Source: Hyphomicrobiaceae bacterium
GTDB lineage: Bacteria > Pseudomonadota > Alphaproteobacteria > Rhizobiales > Hyphomicrobiaceae
DNA length: 64,000 bases
Assembly: GCA_041397645.1 (NCBI GenBank)
Contig: JAWKWE010000004.1
Span: 1,426,001 to 1,490,000 of the forward strand
Reading direction: 5' to 3'
Shown piece after piece: positions 17,126 through 25,729 of this stretch (position 1 is its first letter; each line of letters begins with the position of its first letter). Below the pieces are notes generated by a model. That model was not told the DNA's origin. It worked only from the letters and a program-made list of their open reading frames with translations, and did no database searches. Position numbers and translations under genes: made by a program.

Positions 17126-18661
17126 TCAAGCCGCACGAGGCCGGATGACCCGGGCAACTGCCAGCGTAAGCAGCGCCAATGCGACGAAGAACAGAGCAAA
17201 CCAGCTTTCGCTGGCGGCAAAGCCGGCCGCACCGGCCCAGAAAATCGACGAAAATGCTTCGCAGAACGTAGCCGAGCGTGATGCAACCTGACGCCGCCTG
17301 AACAAAGAACGTTTGGCAGTAACCTTAAACCACATCTGGATGATGATCGAAGCGCCACCGGCGAGCGCGATGCCGACGGCGCTGACCAGAGCCCCCCATG
17401 TGGATGAGAATGCAAGCGCTAGCACGAAGGGCGCAGAGCCCGCGGCTATGACGGTCAACACTGCTTCCACCTTGGCCCGCAACTGCTGACGCGGCGATAG
17501 CGGAGCGGTAGAAACCAAGTCGTGCGCATCCTCTCCTGAAAGCGCTAGCCACGACAGTCCGCCCGCAAGTTGGCCGAACGCCATCACCAAAACGGGCGCG
17601 AGGATCACATCCACGCTTTGATCTGCGCGCAAGTCTTTATAAAGCAACAGCGCCGCAGGAATGAGGTAGAGGATCTGCATCAAGGTCTGCGATATGAGCC
17701 AGGGATCGCGGGCCAGGAGCATCCACTCTTTATGACGCAATGCTTGAGCCGTGGAGCGTCGAATGAACCGGCGCTCGCGAGCCCCGCCATTGACGACTTG
17801 CGCGTCGTCAGAAACGCCGGCGGCGGCGACGGCGTGATCTGAAAAGCGCGATGCATAATAGGCAATGGCTAAGGTCAGAATGGCAAACGCAGCAGCCATC
17901 ATGAGAAGAGCAGCGTGCCAGTCGCCGAGCAGCGCATGGGCCGGAAGCCAGAAAAGGCTGTCAGGAGCTGGCGCCAACGATTGAACTAGAGGGGATTGCA
18001 GCACGGCCATGCGCGAGAAGTTGTCGTACATCAACACGGCAGCAATCTGCAGCGCGATGATCAACGACGCGCCCACGACAGCCGCTGTGATCTGCGCGAT
18101 GAGGCGCGTCACTTTGGGACCCAGCATCTTGAACAGAACCATGGATGCGACCAGGGCCAGCGCGGTGGCGATGGCGCTCATGGCGGCGATGACGACATAG
18201 CCCGCCAGCCAGCGTGGCCCATCGATCAAGATTGCCATGTTGAGGAAGGGCGCAATAAGCGTCGACGTCATCAGCGCGCTGGTTGCCGAGATTGCGACGA
18301 TACGCACAGCAAACAAGTGCTGCGCGGGCGCGGGCGAAGACAGTATGAGATCCAGATCGGCGCGTGCGTAAAAAGCCCGCGTGACATGCTCAATGGCCTG
18401 CGAGAGCATCATCGAGAAGGTAGTTGCCATCGTGGCGGTCAGAACGATGAGTGTCGCGACATCCGGTTTGACGCCGCTAGCCAGCAAAGGTGACAGCACA
18501 AGATAGGCAAACCAGTGCAGACCCGCGACGAAAGCAAGCACGAACAAGGTAACGATGCGCTCACGTGCGGTTCGTCCGCCCGCCATCATGGCGGCCCAGT
18601 CGCGCCACGCCAGATTGATCTCGTGGCGCGCGAACCACGCCAATGTGTGCGCGTGCGTCAT
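17126..18661 (-). CDS. ABC-2 type transporter permease
   Basis: Integral membrane protein of 511 aa with about ten to twelve hydrophobic segments, the permease half of an export-type ABC transporter. The N-terminus 'FARHEINLAWRDW' and the segment 'RRSTAQALRHKEWMLLARDP' resemble large two-module ABC-2 permeases of alphaproteobacteria. Its ATG overlaps the stop of the ATPase gene by 4 bases (ATGA), so the two are translated together. The substrate is not evident. Candidates are a lipid, drug or peptide, but nothing nearby decides this. Confidence 0.85.
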   Translation of the reverse strand: MTHAHTLAWFARHEINLAWRDWAAMMAGGRTARERIVTLFVLAFVAGLHWFAYLVLSPLLASGVKPDVATLIVLTATMATTFSMMLSQAIEHVTRAFYARADLDLILSSPAPAQHLFAVRIVAISATSALMTSTLIAPFLNMAILIDGPRWLAGYVVIAAMSAIATALALVASMVLFKMLGPKVTRLIAQITAAVVGASLIIALQIAAVLMYDNFSRMAVLQSPLVQSLAPAPDSLFWLPAHALLGDWHAALLMMAAAFAILTLAIAYYASRFSDHAVAAAGVSDDAQVVNGGARERRFIRRSTAQALRHKEWMLLARDPWLISQTLMQILYLIPAALLLYKDLRADQSVDVILAPVLVMAFGQLAGGLSWLALSGEDAHDLVSTAPLSPRQQLRAKVEAVLTVIAAGSAPFVLALAFSSTWGALVSAVGIALAGGASIIIQMWFKVTAKRSLFRRRQVASRSATFCEAFSSIFWAGAAGFAASESWFALFFVALALLTLAVARVIRPRAA

Positions 18662-19419
18662 GCGGCTGTTGCGCTCTCATCAGCGACAAGCGTGAGGAAG
18701 ATCTCTTCCAATGTTCCGCCATCTTGGCCGGATTGTTGGCTGAGCTCGGCGAGCGTGCCTTGCGCAATCAGCCTTCCGTTGTTGATAACGCCGATCCGTT
18801 CGGCCATGCGCTCTGCCACATCGAGAATGTGGGTCGTCATGATGACTGTTGCGCCTGCGGCGACGCGATCCTTCAGCACCGCTTTGACCTGACGCGCGGA
18901 AGCGGCGTCAAGGCCCGTCAATGGCTCGTCGAGAATGATGAGTTGAGGGTCGTGGATCAAAGCTCCTGCGAGCGCTACTTTCTGGCGCATACCCTTTGAC
19001 AGGCCGTTGCAGCGCGTTGCTGCGTGGGGAGCAAGGCCCAGGATGTCTATAAGGTGGCGTGCCTCGCGTTCTGCCTTTCCAGCATCCATCGCCCACAGAC
19101 CGGCTACGAACTCGAGATATTCAAACGGATCAAGTTTGTCATAGATCAGCGGCTCGTCGGGAACCCACGCCATGATGGTCTTTGCCTCGATCGGCTTACG
19201 CAACGCGTCGATGCCGCAGATCGAGATCTCTCCCGCGTCAGGCTTCAGCAGACCGGCGACCATGCGCAGCGTCGTGGTCTTGCCTGCGCCGTTGGGACCA
19301 AGGAGCGCATAAAACTCACCGCGCGCGATGGTCAGCGAAAGGTCATTCACCGCGGGTTTGGCGAAGACTTTGCGCAGGTTCCGGATTTCGAGGGCGGGGG
19401 GAGATGCAACATCTGTCAT
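18658..19419 (-). CDS. ABC transporter ATP-binding protein
   Basis: Cytoplasmic ATPase of 253 aa that powers the permease encoded immediately downstream. Walker A is 'GPNGAGKTT' (residues 41-49), the Q-loop region follows at 'WVPDEPLIYDKL', the signature is 'LSKGMRQKVALAGAL', Walker B is 'LIILDEPLTGLD', and the switch histidine is in 'MTTHILD'. It belongs to the CcmA/ABC-2 exporter group. A 103-base gap separates it from the EamA transporter gene upstream, and the two GTTAAC elements in that gap may mark its promoter. Confidence 0.93.
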   Translation of the reverse strand: MTDVASPPALEIRNLRKVFAKPAVNDLSLTIARGEFYALLGPNGAGKTTTLRMVAGLLKPDAGEISICGIDALRKPIEAKTIMAWVPDEPLIYDKLDPFEYLEFVAGLWAMDAGKAEREARHLIDILGLAPHAATRCNGLSKGMRQKVALAGALIHDPQLIILDEPLTGLDAASARQVKAVLKDRVAAGATVIMTTHILDVAERMAERIGVINNGRLIAQGTLAELSQQSGQDGGTLEEIFLTLVADESATAA

Positions 19420-19522
19420 GCGAGACGCGAGACCATCAACACGCTGTTAACAAATTCACTTGCCTCGAAGCTAGCGCGTTCGTGTTGAGTAAGCGTGAAA
19501 ATCGCAAACTATTCCCACAGTG

Positions 19523-20419
19523 TTAACGCGGCTGCGTGCGCAGCGCACGTCGCTCCCGATGGACCATGTAGAGTCCGGCGGATGTTAAGATGGCGATCCC
19601 GAGCATCTGCACGCGATCGGGTGTTTCATTCCATATTGCCCATCCCGATAACAGGGCGAATAAAATGACGGCATAGCGAAACGGCGCGACGATGCCGACA
19701 TCGCCCGCGCGCATCCCCACTATGATTAGGGCATATGCAAGCGTCAGAAACGCGCCGCACAGCATCAATAGCACGCACTCTCGCAATTCGGGCACGACCC
19801 AGGATTCGAAAGGCGCGAGCAACAGTCCGGCGGGTGCGGTGATTGCAGCTGACATAAGCGTCAATGTGAGGGTTGGGACGCTGGCGGGGATCTGACGTGT
19901 GATGAGATCTCGTGCTGCAACCAGCGCGACGGAAACAAGAAGGATGACCGTGGCGGGAGAAAACGCCGAGGTTCCCGGACGTGCGATGAGCATTACGCCG
20001 ACGAGTCCGATCAACGTCGCGAGCCAGCCCCGCCAGCCTATGGGCTCCTTAAGAACGATCGCCGCCGCGGCTGTTATCGCCAGCGGGGTGAACTGGGCAA
20101 GCGCCGTCACGTCGGCAATCGGCATGGCAAGAAGTGCGGTCAGGAACGTCAATGTCGAGAAGGCTTCCGCTGCCATGCGCCAGCCAAGCAGCCGCTTTGG
20201 AGCGGTCTCGGGAAGTCTCAGTCCGCCGATGATTGCGGCGAATCCCAGGATATAGATCGTTGCGGCCGTATTGCGCAGCAGGATCAACTCGCCCAGCGGT
20301 ATCTTTTCACCGACAAGCTTCACGCATGTGTCGTTGGCGACGAAGAATGCCATTGAACCCAGCATCGCAAGTATGCCGGTTAAGTTGCTGTGCCTCATGT
20401 GAGAGCGCGAAATAGACAT
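19523..20419 (-). CDS. EamA/DMT-family transporter
   Basis: A 298-aa membrane protein with ten predicted helices arranged as two repeated EamA halves. It begins 'GILAMLGSMAFFVANDTCVK' and has a second half starting near 'FSPATVILLVSVALVAARD'. Drug/metabolite transporters of this group export or import small metabolites by a proton-coupled mechanism. The start at 20419 is followed by the short polar stretch 'SISRSHMRHSN', and a second ATG (20398) would give 291 aa. The gene stands alone, and the substrate cannot be predicted. Confidence 0.88.
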   Translation of the reverse strand: MSISRSHMRHSNLTGILAMLGSMAFFVANDTCVKLVGEKIPLGELILLRNTAATIYILGFAAIIGGLRLPETAPKRLLGWRMAAEAFSTLTFLTALLAMPIADVTALAQFTPLAITAAAAIVLKEPIGWRGWLATLIGLVGVMLIARPGTSAFSPATVILLVSVALVAARDLITRQIPASVPTLTLTLMSAAITAPAGLLLAPFESWVVPELRECVLLMLCGAFLTLAYALIIVGMRAGDVGIVAPFRYAVILFALLSGWAIWNETPDRVQMLGIAILTSAGLYMVHRERRALRTQPR

Positions 20420-20535
20420 GGGAGCGTAAAGCTATTGTATGGAAGCGGCAGGATAAGCGAGCTCTTCTCGCGCGTTTCAATGTAGGCAAAAGCGGCATTC
20501 TAGCGTTCGCCAGATAAAGCAGGAGAAAAACTGGA

Positions 20536-21291
20536 TTACTGCCCACCGGTTGACACGGGAGCCGTAGAGCCCGGCATAGGCGCTTGCGGTTCAGGGCTCG
20601 CAGTTTGCGGGTGCGGATGCTCGGCGGGAGTTTCTGGCTTGACCTCCGGCTTTCGATCGGGAAGGCACGCAGCCTTTATCCGCATTTCGGAGATCTCGCG
20701 CCCTTCCTTGCTGGTGCGCTCGCTGTAGGGCAGGAAGGACAGCTTCGTCATTTTGTAAAGTTCGTTAGTGAATGTAGCCCCGCAATCAAGCACGAGTTGA
20801 TGCATCGTATTGTAGTCGCAGCGGGTGAGTTCAGCGGCGCCATCGCCTTGCGCAATGCGCACGTCGTAGGCCTTGGTAAGACAGCGGTCGACGTTTGCCA
20901 TGGCGGCGACCAGGCCATCCTCATAGTATTTTTCCAAGCCTGAGATCATGTGCTCGCCCGTCACTTCGCGGATGGCGAAGATATTCTGCATAACGTTCTT
21001 GTTCCAATCGACGTAGGCTTCGTCGTAGGCCCGCTTTCGATAGCGCAATTCGTCGATATCGGCGCCGCGTCTGATGGCGGAGGCAACCAGACCTGAGCGT
21101 GTGCGCCGCTCGTAAACAAGATGCACCAGCGTTTCAATCGATTGCCGCCGGGCTTGATACTTGGCGTATGCCTGACCCAACCAGGCACCGACTGATGCGG
21201 TGATGACGCCGTTGAGTACTGCGGAGAAAAGCGCGAAGGCGATGAGCTGACGGCGCGTGAGTCGCGCGTACTTCAGCAATGCGCGTGCCAT
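20536..21291 (-). CDS. Membrane-anchored protein of unknown function
   Basis: I do not recognise this 251-aa protein. It has a basic N-terminus, one membrane helix (about residues 18-40, 'FALFSAVLNGVITASVGAWL') and then a mainly helical domain (residues 45-205) with 'YERRTRSGLVASAIRRGAD' and four cysteines. It ends in a Pro/Glu/Thr-rich tail of about 40 residues that should be disordered. The gene is alone, 70 bases beyond the moaA end on the same strand, so it might be co-transcribed with moaA in reverse order, although no functional link is visible. Probably anchored in the inner membrane with the bulk in the periplasm or cytosol. Confidence 0.72.
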   Translation of the reverse strand: MARALLKYARLTRRQLIAFALFSAVLNGVITASVGAWLGQAYAKYQARRQSIETLVHLVYERRTRSGLVASAIRRGADIDELRYRKRAYDEAYVDWNKNVMQNIFAIREVTGEHMISGLEKYYEDGLVAAMANVDRCLTKAYDVRIAQGDGAAELTRCDYNTMHQLVLDCGATFTNELYKMTKLSFLPYSERTSKEGREISEMRIKAACLPDRKPEVKPETPAEHPHPQTASPEPQAPMPGSTAPVSTGGQ

Positions 21292-21361
21292 TCCCTCTCC
21301 CGCCCTTGTCAGGTCCAGCCCCGTAACCCTGCCGCAGTCCCCAATTGGCAGAGATTGATAA

Positions 21362-22390
21362 TCAGCCGCCGGTCACGCTCATGTGACGAGCTATAGCTGG
21401 TTTGCTGCGTGCCCTGTCGATGATGAAATCGTGTCCCTTCGGTTTGTGCGCGATCGCATCACGGATGGCGTCGTACAGCGGGGCGTTGTCGCCGGAAGCC
21501 CGCAGAGGCGCGCGCAGATCGGCGGCGTCCTCCTGGCCGAGGCACATAAACAGCGTACCCGTGCAGGTGAGACGCACACGATTGCAGCTTTCGCAGAAAT
21601 TGTGCGTCATTGGCGTGATAAAGCCAAGTCGCCCGCCGGTCTCCTTGACTTTGACATAGCGGGCGGGCCCGCCCGTGCGATAGGGGATGTCTTCCAGCGT
21701 CAAGCGATCCATGAGACGGGCGCGGACAACCGAGAGCGGCAGGTATTGATCCGTGCGGTCTCCGTCAATGTCGCCGAGCGGCATTGTCTCGATCAGCGTC
21801 AGGTCCGCGCCACGCCCGTGCGTGTAACGGATCATCTCCTCGATTTCGTCCTCGTTGACGCCTTTGAGCGCAACAGCGTTGATCTTGACGGCAAGGCCTG
21901 CCTTCTGCGCTGCCCCCCAACCTTCGAGTACGCCGCCGAGCTCTCCCCAGCGGGTGATGGCGCGGAACTTGTCGGGATCGAGCGTGTCGATGGAGATATT
22001 TACGCGCTTAACGCCGACAGCTTTGAGGTCCGCGGCATATTTGGCGAGCTGGCTGCCATTGGTCGTCAGTGTCAGCTCGTCGAGCGCACCGCTATCCAAA
22101 TGACGGCCAAGCTGTTTGAACAGCCACAGAATGTTCTTGCGCACCAGCGGTTCGCCGCCAGTGATGCGCAGCTTGCGGACGCCGAGGTGGACGAAAGCGG
22201 TGCACAGCCTGTCGAGTTCCTCCAAAGTGAGCAGATCCTTCTTCGGCAGGAAGGTCATGTGCTCCGACATGCAATAGACGCAACGGAAATCGCAGCGATC
22301 GGTGACAGATACGCGCAAGTATTCGATCCCGCGGCCGAAGGGGTCGATCAGGGGACGAACGGAGTCCATTGTTGCGCTTTCGCTGTTCAT
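21362..22390 (-). CDS. moaA: GTP 3',8-cyclase MoaA
   Basis: Radical SAM enzyme that, with MoaC, converts GTP to cyclic pyranopterin monophosphate, the first step of molybdenum cofactor synthesis. The SAM-binding cluster cysteines are C33, C37 and C40 in 'DRCDFRCVYC'. The second 4Fe-4S site that binds GTP lies in 'NFCESCNRVRLTC'. The protein ends in the conserved Gly-Gly ('SVTGG') needed for activity. The length of 342 aa is normal. Starts at 22390 and 22369 are both possible. mobB and mobA lie just upstream on the same strand, with a 200-base gap. Confidence 0.96.
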   Translation of the reverse strand: MNSESATMDSVRPLIDPFGRGIEYLRVSVTDRCDFRCVYCMSEHMTFLPKKDLLTLEELDRLCTAFVHLGVRKLRITGGEPLVRKNILWLFKQLGRHLDSGALDELTLTTNGSQLAKYAADLKAVGVKRVNISIDTLDPDKFRAITRWGELGGVLEGWGAAQKAGLAVKINAVALKGVNEDEIEEMIRYTHGRGADLTLIETMPLGDIDGDRTDQYLPLSVVRARLMDRLTLEDIPYRTGGPARYVKVKETGGRLGFITPMTHNFCESCNRVRLTCTGTLFMCLGQEDAADLRAPLRASGDNAPLYDAIRDAIAHKPKGHDFIIDRARSKPAIARHMSVTGG

Positions 22391-22405
22391 TTGCCGTCTC
22401 TACGA

Positions 22406-22432
22406 GAGTTTCTAGAGTTTCTAGAGTTTCTA
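22406..22432. repeat. Three tandem 9-bp repeats upstream of moaA
   Basis: GAGTTTCTA occurs three times in a row, starting 16 bases before the moaA start codon in its leader. Such a short array could alter the leader length by slippage or be chance. No riboswitch-like structure was recognised around it. Confidence 0.6.
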
Positions 22433-22590
22433 ATATTGAGCCCCCCGTCTTATGGCGCAACCCCTGTCCAAGGGGAAGCGGTAACGGGACAAAGCCGTCT
22501 AACGCGACCGCAGTCAGCCAATTGCGCATAATGCGCCGCAATAAGGACTTAACTTGGAATTTTGTGCTCAATTCGGCGTCTAAAAGTGCA

Positions 22591-23139
22591 TCAGGCGCTC
22601 TTGCGGACCGATCCCAGCGGTCCCAACACGGTTTCGATCAGTGTAGCGATACCCGTAACGTCGTTAAGCTCAAGCACGGGCTTGCCGTGGCCGTCGAGTT
22701 CGTAGTCAGCGGCAATGCCAATCACGAGTGGATCGGTGGCGGCGAGGAGGCGGTCGCCTGCTACGGTTTGACGGCGAACCTCGATCTTGGGAATGAGTGC
22801 CGACTTGAAGCCCTCAACGAAGATGACGTCGGCAGGTTTCAGCCGCTGCGCCACATCTTCAAGAGAGGGTTCGCCGCGCGTATCGATCTCTTCGATCAAC
22901 GCCACCCGCGAGCCGGAGACAATGGCGGTTTCGCTGGCACCCGCCCTGCGATGACGCGCGGTGTCGCTATCAGGTTTGTCGATATCGAACTTATGATGCG
23001 TGTGCTTGATGGTTGCCACCCGCAAGCCCCTCTGAGCGAAATATGCCGCCAGCTTTTCGATGAGCGTTGTCTTGCCTGCGTTCGACCAGCCAGCGATGCC
23101 GATCATGGGCGTGGACGTGTTGGATGAATGATCAGCCAT
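22591..23139 (-). CDS. mobB: Molybdopterin-guanine dinucleotide biosynthesis protein MobB
   Basis: Small GTPase-like partner of MobA in attaching GMP to molybdopterin for DMSO-reductase-family enzymes. The P-loop 'GWSNAGKTTL' lies at residues 17-26, followed by 'VATIKHTHHKFDIDKPDSDT' and 'RRAGA', all typical of MobB. At 182 aa it is a single-domain MobB. Its 5' end overlaps the mobA 3' end by 8 bases, indicating an operon. Confidence 0.94.
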   Translation of the reverse strand: MADHSSNTSTPMIGIAGWSNAGKTTLIEKLAAYFAQRGLRVATIKHTHHKFDIDKPDSDTARHRRAGASETAIVSGSRVALIEEIDTRGEPSLEDVAQRLKPADVIFVEGFKSALIPKIEVRRQTVAGDRLLAATDPLVIGIAADYELDGHGKPVLELNDVTGIATLIETVLGPLGSVRKSA

Positions 23140-23797
23140 TGGTTTGTTCCTTGGAAGATGTTGTCCGGTCTAGAAGGGCATGGGCTCTGGCAAGGTCTTT
23201 GGGCGTATTTGCGTTGAAGAATGGGTCCACGTCCAGCCCAGCCATAGTGACAGGGGCGAAGGGAACCGCAACCGCCTCATGCAGGCGAGCGAACTTTTCC
23301 ACGCTGCGGCGCCCCTCGGTCAGCGCGATTTCCAGACTTTTTCGCAGGCTCAACGGCCAAAGCCCGATGACAGGATGCAGGCGGTCGAAACTGGAAGCAA
23401 TGGCGACACCGCCTCGGGAAGCCATAGCCAGGCGCGCAACAAGGTCCTCGGGTAGGAAGGGCGTATCGGTGGAGACTGTTGCGAGGGAAGTTATGTCGTC
23501 TGACAGGCTCTCAGCCCATAGCATTGCGGCGAGCAGGCCAGATAATGGACCCTGACCGACTTCGCCAGCGTCGGCAATTACATCCAGTCCGAAGCGTGCG
23601 AAGCGCTGCGGGTCTCCGTTGGCGTTGATGACGACTTGCGGCACTTGAGGCGCCAAACGGCCGATGACGTGGTGGATCATCGGCTGGCTGGCCAGATCCG
23701 CAAAGCTTTTGTCGCCACCAACAGGGCTTTCGGGAAACATGCGGCGACCGCCGCCGCCCGCCAGGATCACGCCTGCAATAGATCGGGTATCTGTCAT
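23132..23797 (-). CDS. mobA: Molybdenum cofactor guanylyltransferase MobA
   Basis: Transfers GMP from GTP to Mo-molybdopterin, giving the bis-MGD precursor. The start region 'AGVILAGGGGRRMF' is the nucleotide-binding signature, and 'SPVGGDKSFADL' supplies the conserved lysine. 'STDTPFLPEDLV' is the metal-binding strand. I chose the ATG at 23797 (221 aa). An in-frame ATG at 23833 would add a proline/cysteine-containing stretch not seen in the family. It is the first gene of the mobA-mobB unit and is divergent from the Mrp gene. Confidence 0.94.
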   Translation of the reverse strand: MTDTRSIAGVILAGGGGRRMFPESPVGGDKSFADLASQPMIHHVIGRLAPQVPQVVINANGDPQRFARFGLDVIADAGEVGQGPLSGLLAAMLWAESLSDDITSLATVSTDTPFLPEDLVARLAMASRGGVAIASSFDRLHPVIGLWPLSLRKSLEIALTEGRRSVEKFARLHEAVAVPFAPVTMAGLDVDPFFNANTPKDLARAHALLDRTTSSKEQTNG

Positions 23798-23862
23798 GGG
23801 CAGAAAGTAGCAAGGTGGACGAACCGCCTTCAAGCCGGTGATCGAGCGCCGTGGTCACATTC

Positions 23863-23885
23863 TTTAACGTCGGGGTGGCGTTAAA
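23863..23885. promoter_or_regulatory. Inverted repeat in the mobA / mrp divergent region
   Basis: TTTAACG and CGTTAAA form perfect 7-bp arms around 9 bases, in the 201-base gap between the divergent mobA and Mrp-family genes. This is a candidate operator or promoter-spanning dyad. Its arms resemble the TTAACG/CGTTAA palindrome at 8453-8466 with a different spacing. Confidence 0.35.
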
Positions 23886-23998
23886 CGTCTGGTTGGCGCG
23901 GCAGAGAGACCCTTGCGCAGCGCGGCCGATGGGCTCATCTAAGCGCCAAAGTTATGCGGCGTCGATATTTGCGCCGGACGATCCAGGAGACGATGGTG

Positions 23999-25534
23999 AT
24001 GGGAATCGAGAAGTCCGAGATTATGAATGCCTTGCGCCGGGTACGCGGACCAGATCTCGAAAGCAATATCGTCGATCTTGGGCTTGTCTCCGAAGTCATG
24101 ATCAAGGACGACCGCGTTTACTTCGCGATCACCGTTCCGGCGGCACGCGCCGCTGAGCTTGAAGAGCTGCGCCAAGCCGCCGAGAAGGTAGTGTCGGATG
24201 TCAAAGGCGTCTCGGGGGTTACGGCCGTGCTGACGGCGGAAGCCGCTCCCGGAACGACCCAAAGCGCTGGTGCCGGGGTTACCAGTATGCAGGAGCATCG
24301 CCGTGTGCAGGAAGCGCGTCAGCGCGGGCTTGCAGGCGATGGAGCTGGTCCGCGAAAAGCGGCTGCTCAGCCCGCCGGAGGCACCACGCGCCGGATAGAA
24401 CCTATTCCCGGTGTCAAGCACGTGATTGCGGTCGCGTCCGGCAAAGGTGGCGTCGGTAAATCAACCACGGCGGTTAATCTGGCGCTTGGTCTGCAGGCTC
24501 TTGGCCTGAAGGTCGGAATCGTAGATGCCGACATTTACGGTCCTTCGCAGCCCAGGTTGTTGGGTGTTTCTGGCCAGCCGCGCGTAGGTAAGGGCAAGAC
24601 GATTGAGCCGCTCATGGGTTGGGGCCTCAAAGTCATGTCCATGGGCTTTCTGGTCGATGAGGGAACGCCTGTCGTGTGGCGTGGCCCGATGGTTGTGTCC
24701 GCTCTGAACCAGATGCTGAGGGAAACGGCGTGGGCTGGCGATGACGGAGATCTCGACATTCTTGTCGTCGATATGCCGCCCGGTACAGGCGACGTACAAC
24801 TCACCATTTCCCAGGCTATCCCCCTTGGAGGCGCGGTGATCGTCTCCACGCCACAGGATCTCGCGCTCATCGATGCGCGCAAAGGGCTGGCAATGTTCCA
24901 GCGGGTTGAGGTGCCGGTCCTCGGTATAATCGAGAACATGAGCTACTTCTCCTGTCCTTCGTGTGGCACGCGCTCCGACATCTTCGGACATGGCGGCGCC
25001 CGGGATGAAGCGTTGAAGCTCGGCGTGCCCTTCCTCGGGGAGGTGCCGCTGCACATGGATATCCGCGCCAAATCGGATGCTGGAAAGCCTGTTGTGGCTA
25101 CTGAGCCCGAGAGTCTTTATGCACAGATCTACCGCGATATAGCCGCCAAGGTCTGGACGGAGTTGGAGCGGGCGCAGGGCACTCTGACGCCGCCGCCGGT
25201 TCTCGACATCGTCGAAGAAGGACACACTCTTAAGGCTGCATTCCCTGATGGCCGAACCTTCGAGCTTCCCGCCGAAATGCTGCGTGTGATGAGCCCTTCA
25301 GCTGAAGTGCAGGGACATTCGCCCGATCAACGCATCACGGTGGCGCGCAAGAAGAACGTCCGCATCAGCGGACTGACTGGCGTGGGCAACTACGCCACGC
25401 GCATCGCCTTCGACGACGGGCACAACACCGGCCTTTATACCTGGGGCTATCTGCATTTGCTGGGCAAAGAGAAAGACCAACGCTGGAAAGGTTATCTCGA
25501 CGAACTCGCCACAAAAGGGCTCACGCGCGAGTAG
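23999..25534 (+). CDS. Mrp/NBP35-family iron-sulfur carrier ATPase with C-terminal DUF971 domain
   Basis: P-loop ATPase that holds and transfers Fe-S clusters. The N-terminal DUF59/MIP18-like domain (about residues 1-90) is followed by a linker and the ATPase with the deviant Walker A 'ASGKGGVGKSTTAVNLALGL', 'DADIYGPSQPRLLG' and the cluster-binding pair in 'FSCPSCGTRSDIFG'. The last 100 residues ('AFPDGRTFELPAEMLRVMSP', 'VGNYATRIAFDDGHNTGLYT') match DUF971, also called the gamma-butyrobetaine-hydroxylase N-terminal-like domain. The ATG at 23999 has AGGAGA 8 bases upstream, and an ATG at 23993 is too close to it. Mrp-DUF971 fusions are known and point to Fe-S delivery. Confidence 0.93.
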   Translation: MGIEKSEIMNALRRVRGPDLESNIVDLGLVSEVMIKDDRVYFAITVPAARAAELEELRQAAEKVVSDVKGVSGVTAVLTAEAAPGTTQSAGAGVTSMQEHRRVQEARQRGLAGDGAGPRKAAAQPAGGTTRRIEPIPGVKHVIAVASGKGGVGKSTTAVNLALGLQALGLKVGIVDADIYGPSQPRLLGVSGQPRVGKGKTIEPLMGWGLKVMSMGFLVDEGTPVVWRGPMVVSALNQMLRETAWAGDDGDLDILVVDMPPGTGDVQLTISQAIPLGGAVIVSTPQDLALIDARKGLAMFQRVEVPVLGIIENMSYFSCPSCGTRSDIFGHGGARDEALKLGVPFLGEVPLHMDIRAKSDAGKPVVATEPESLYAQIYRDIAAKVWTELERAQGTLTPPPVLDIVEEGHTLKAAFPDGRTFELPAEMLRVMSPSAEVQGHSPDQRITVARKKNVRISGLTGVGNYATRIAFDDGHNTGLYTWGYLHLLGKEKDQRWKGYLDELATKGLTRE

Positions 25535-25643
25535 ATGCCTTCGAGCGGCTAGGATGACTGTATTTATGGCGAAATTGCCCTAACGTGTACGGCGCTATCG
25601 CGCTGGGCGCGAGAAGAATGTACGATTTCGACGCGCTTTGCGG

Positions 25644-25658
25644 GAATAACGATTATTC
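25644..25658. promoter_or_regulatory. Palindrome upstream of MarR-family gene 1
   Basis: GAATAA, a 3-base centre, and TTATTC form a perfect 15-bp dyad 72 bases before the regulator start codon in an AT-rich promoter stretch. MarR proteins usually bind dyads of this size at their own promoters, so autoregulation here is a reasonable guess. Confidence 0.45.
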
Positions 25659-25729
25659 TAACACGTTCTTATTTTCACATGCCGTGTGCTGCGTTTTTCT
25701 TCCGGCGGCTTTTTCAAAGGGATTGGAAC

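Noticed and set aside
22406..22432. Possible CRISPR array
   Set aside because: The units are only 9 bp, directly abutting, without spacers or cas genes.
21383..22531. Long open frame (382 codons) on the plus strand
   Set aside because: Lies wholly over moaA on the other strand, and moaA has clear catalytic motifs.
22092..22571. Open frame with repeated 'ETL'
   Set aside because: The repeat comes from the three 9-bp DNA units and the frame overlaps moaA, so it is not a real protein.
22391..22590. Molybdenum cofactor riboswitch before moaA
   Set aside because: I could not find the conserved stems. Only a short tandem repeat is present.
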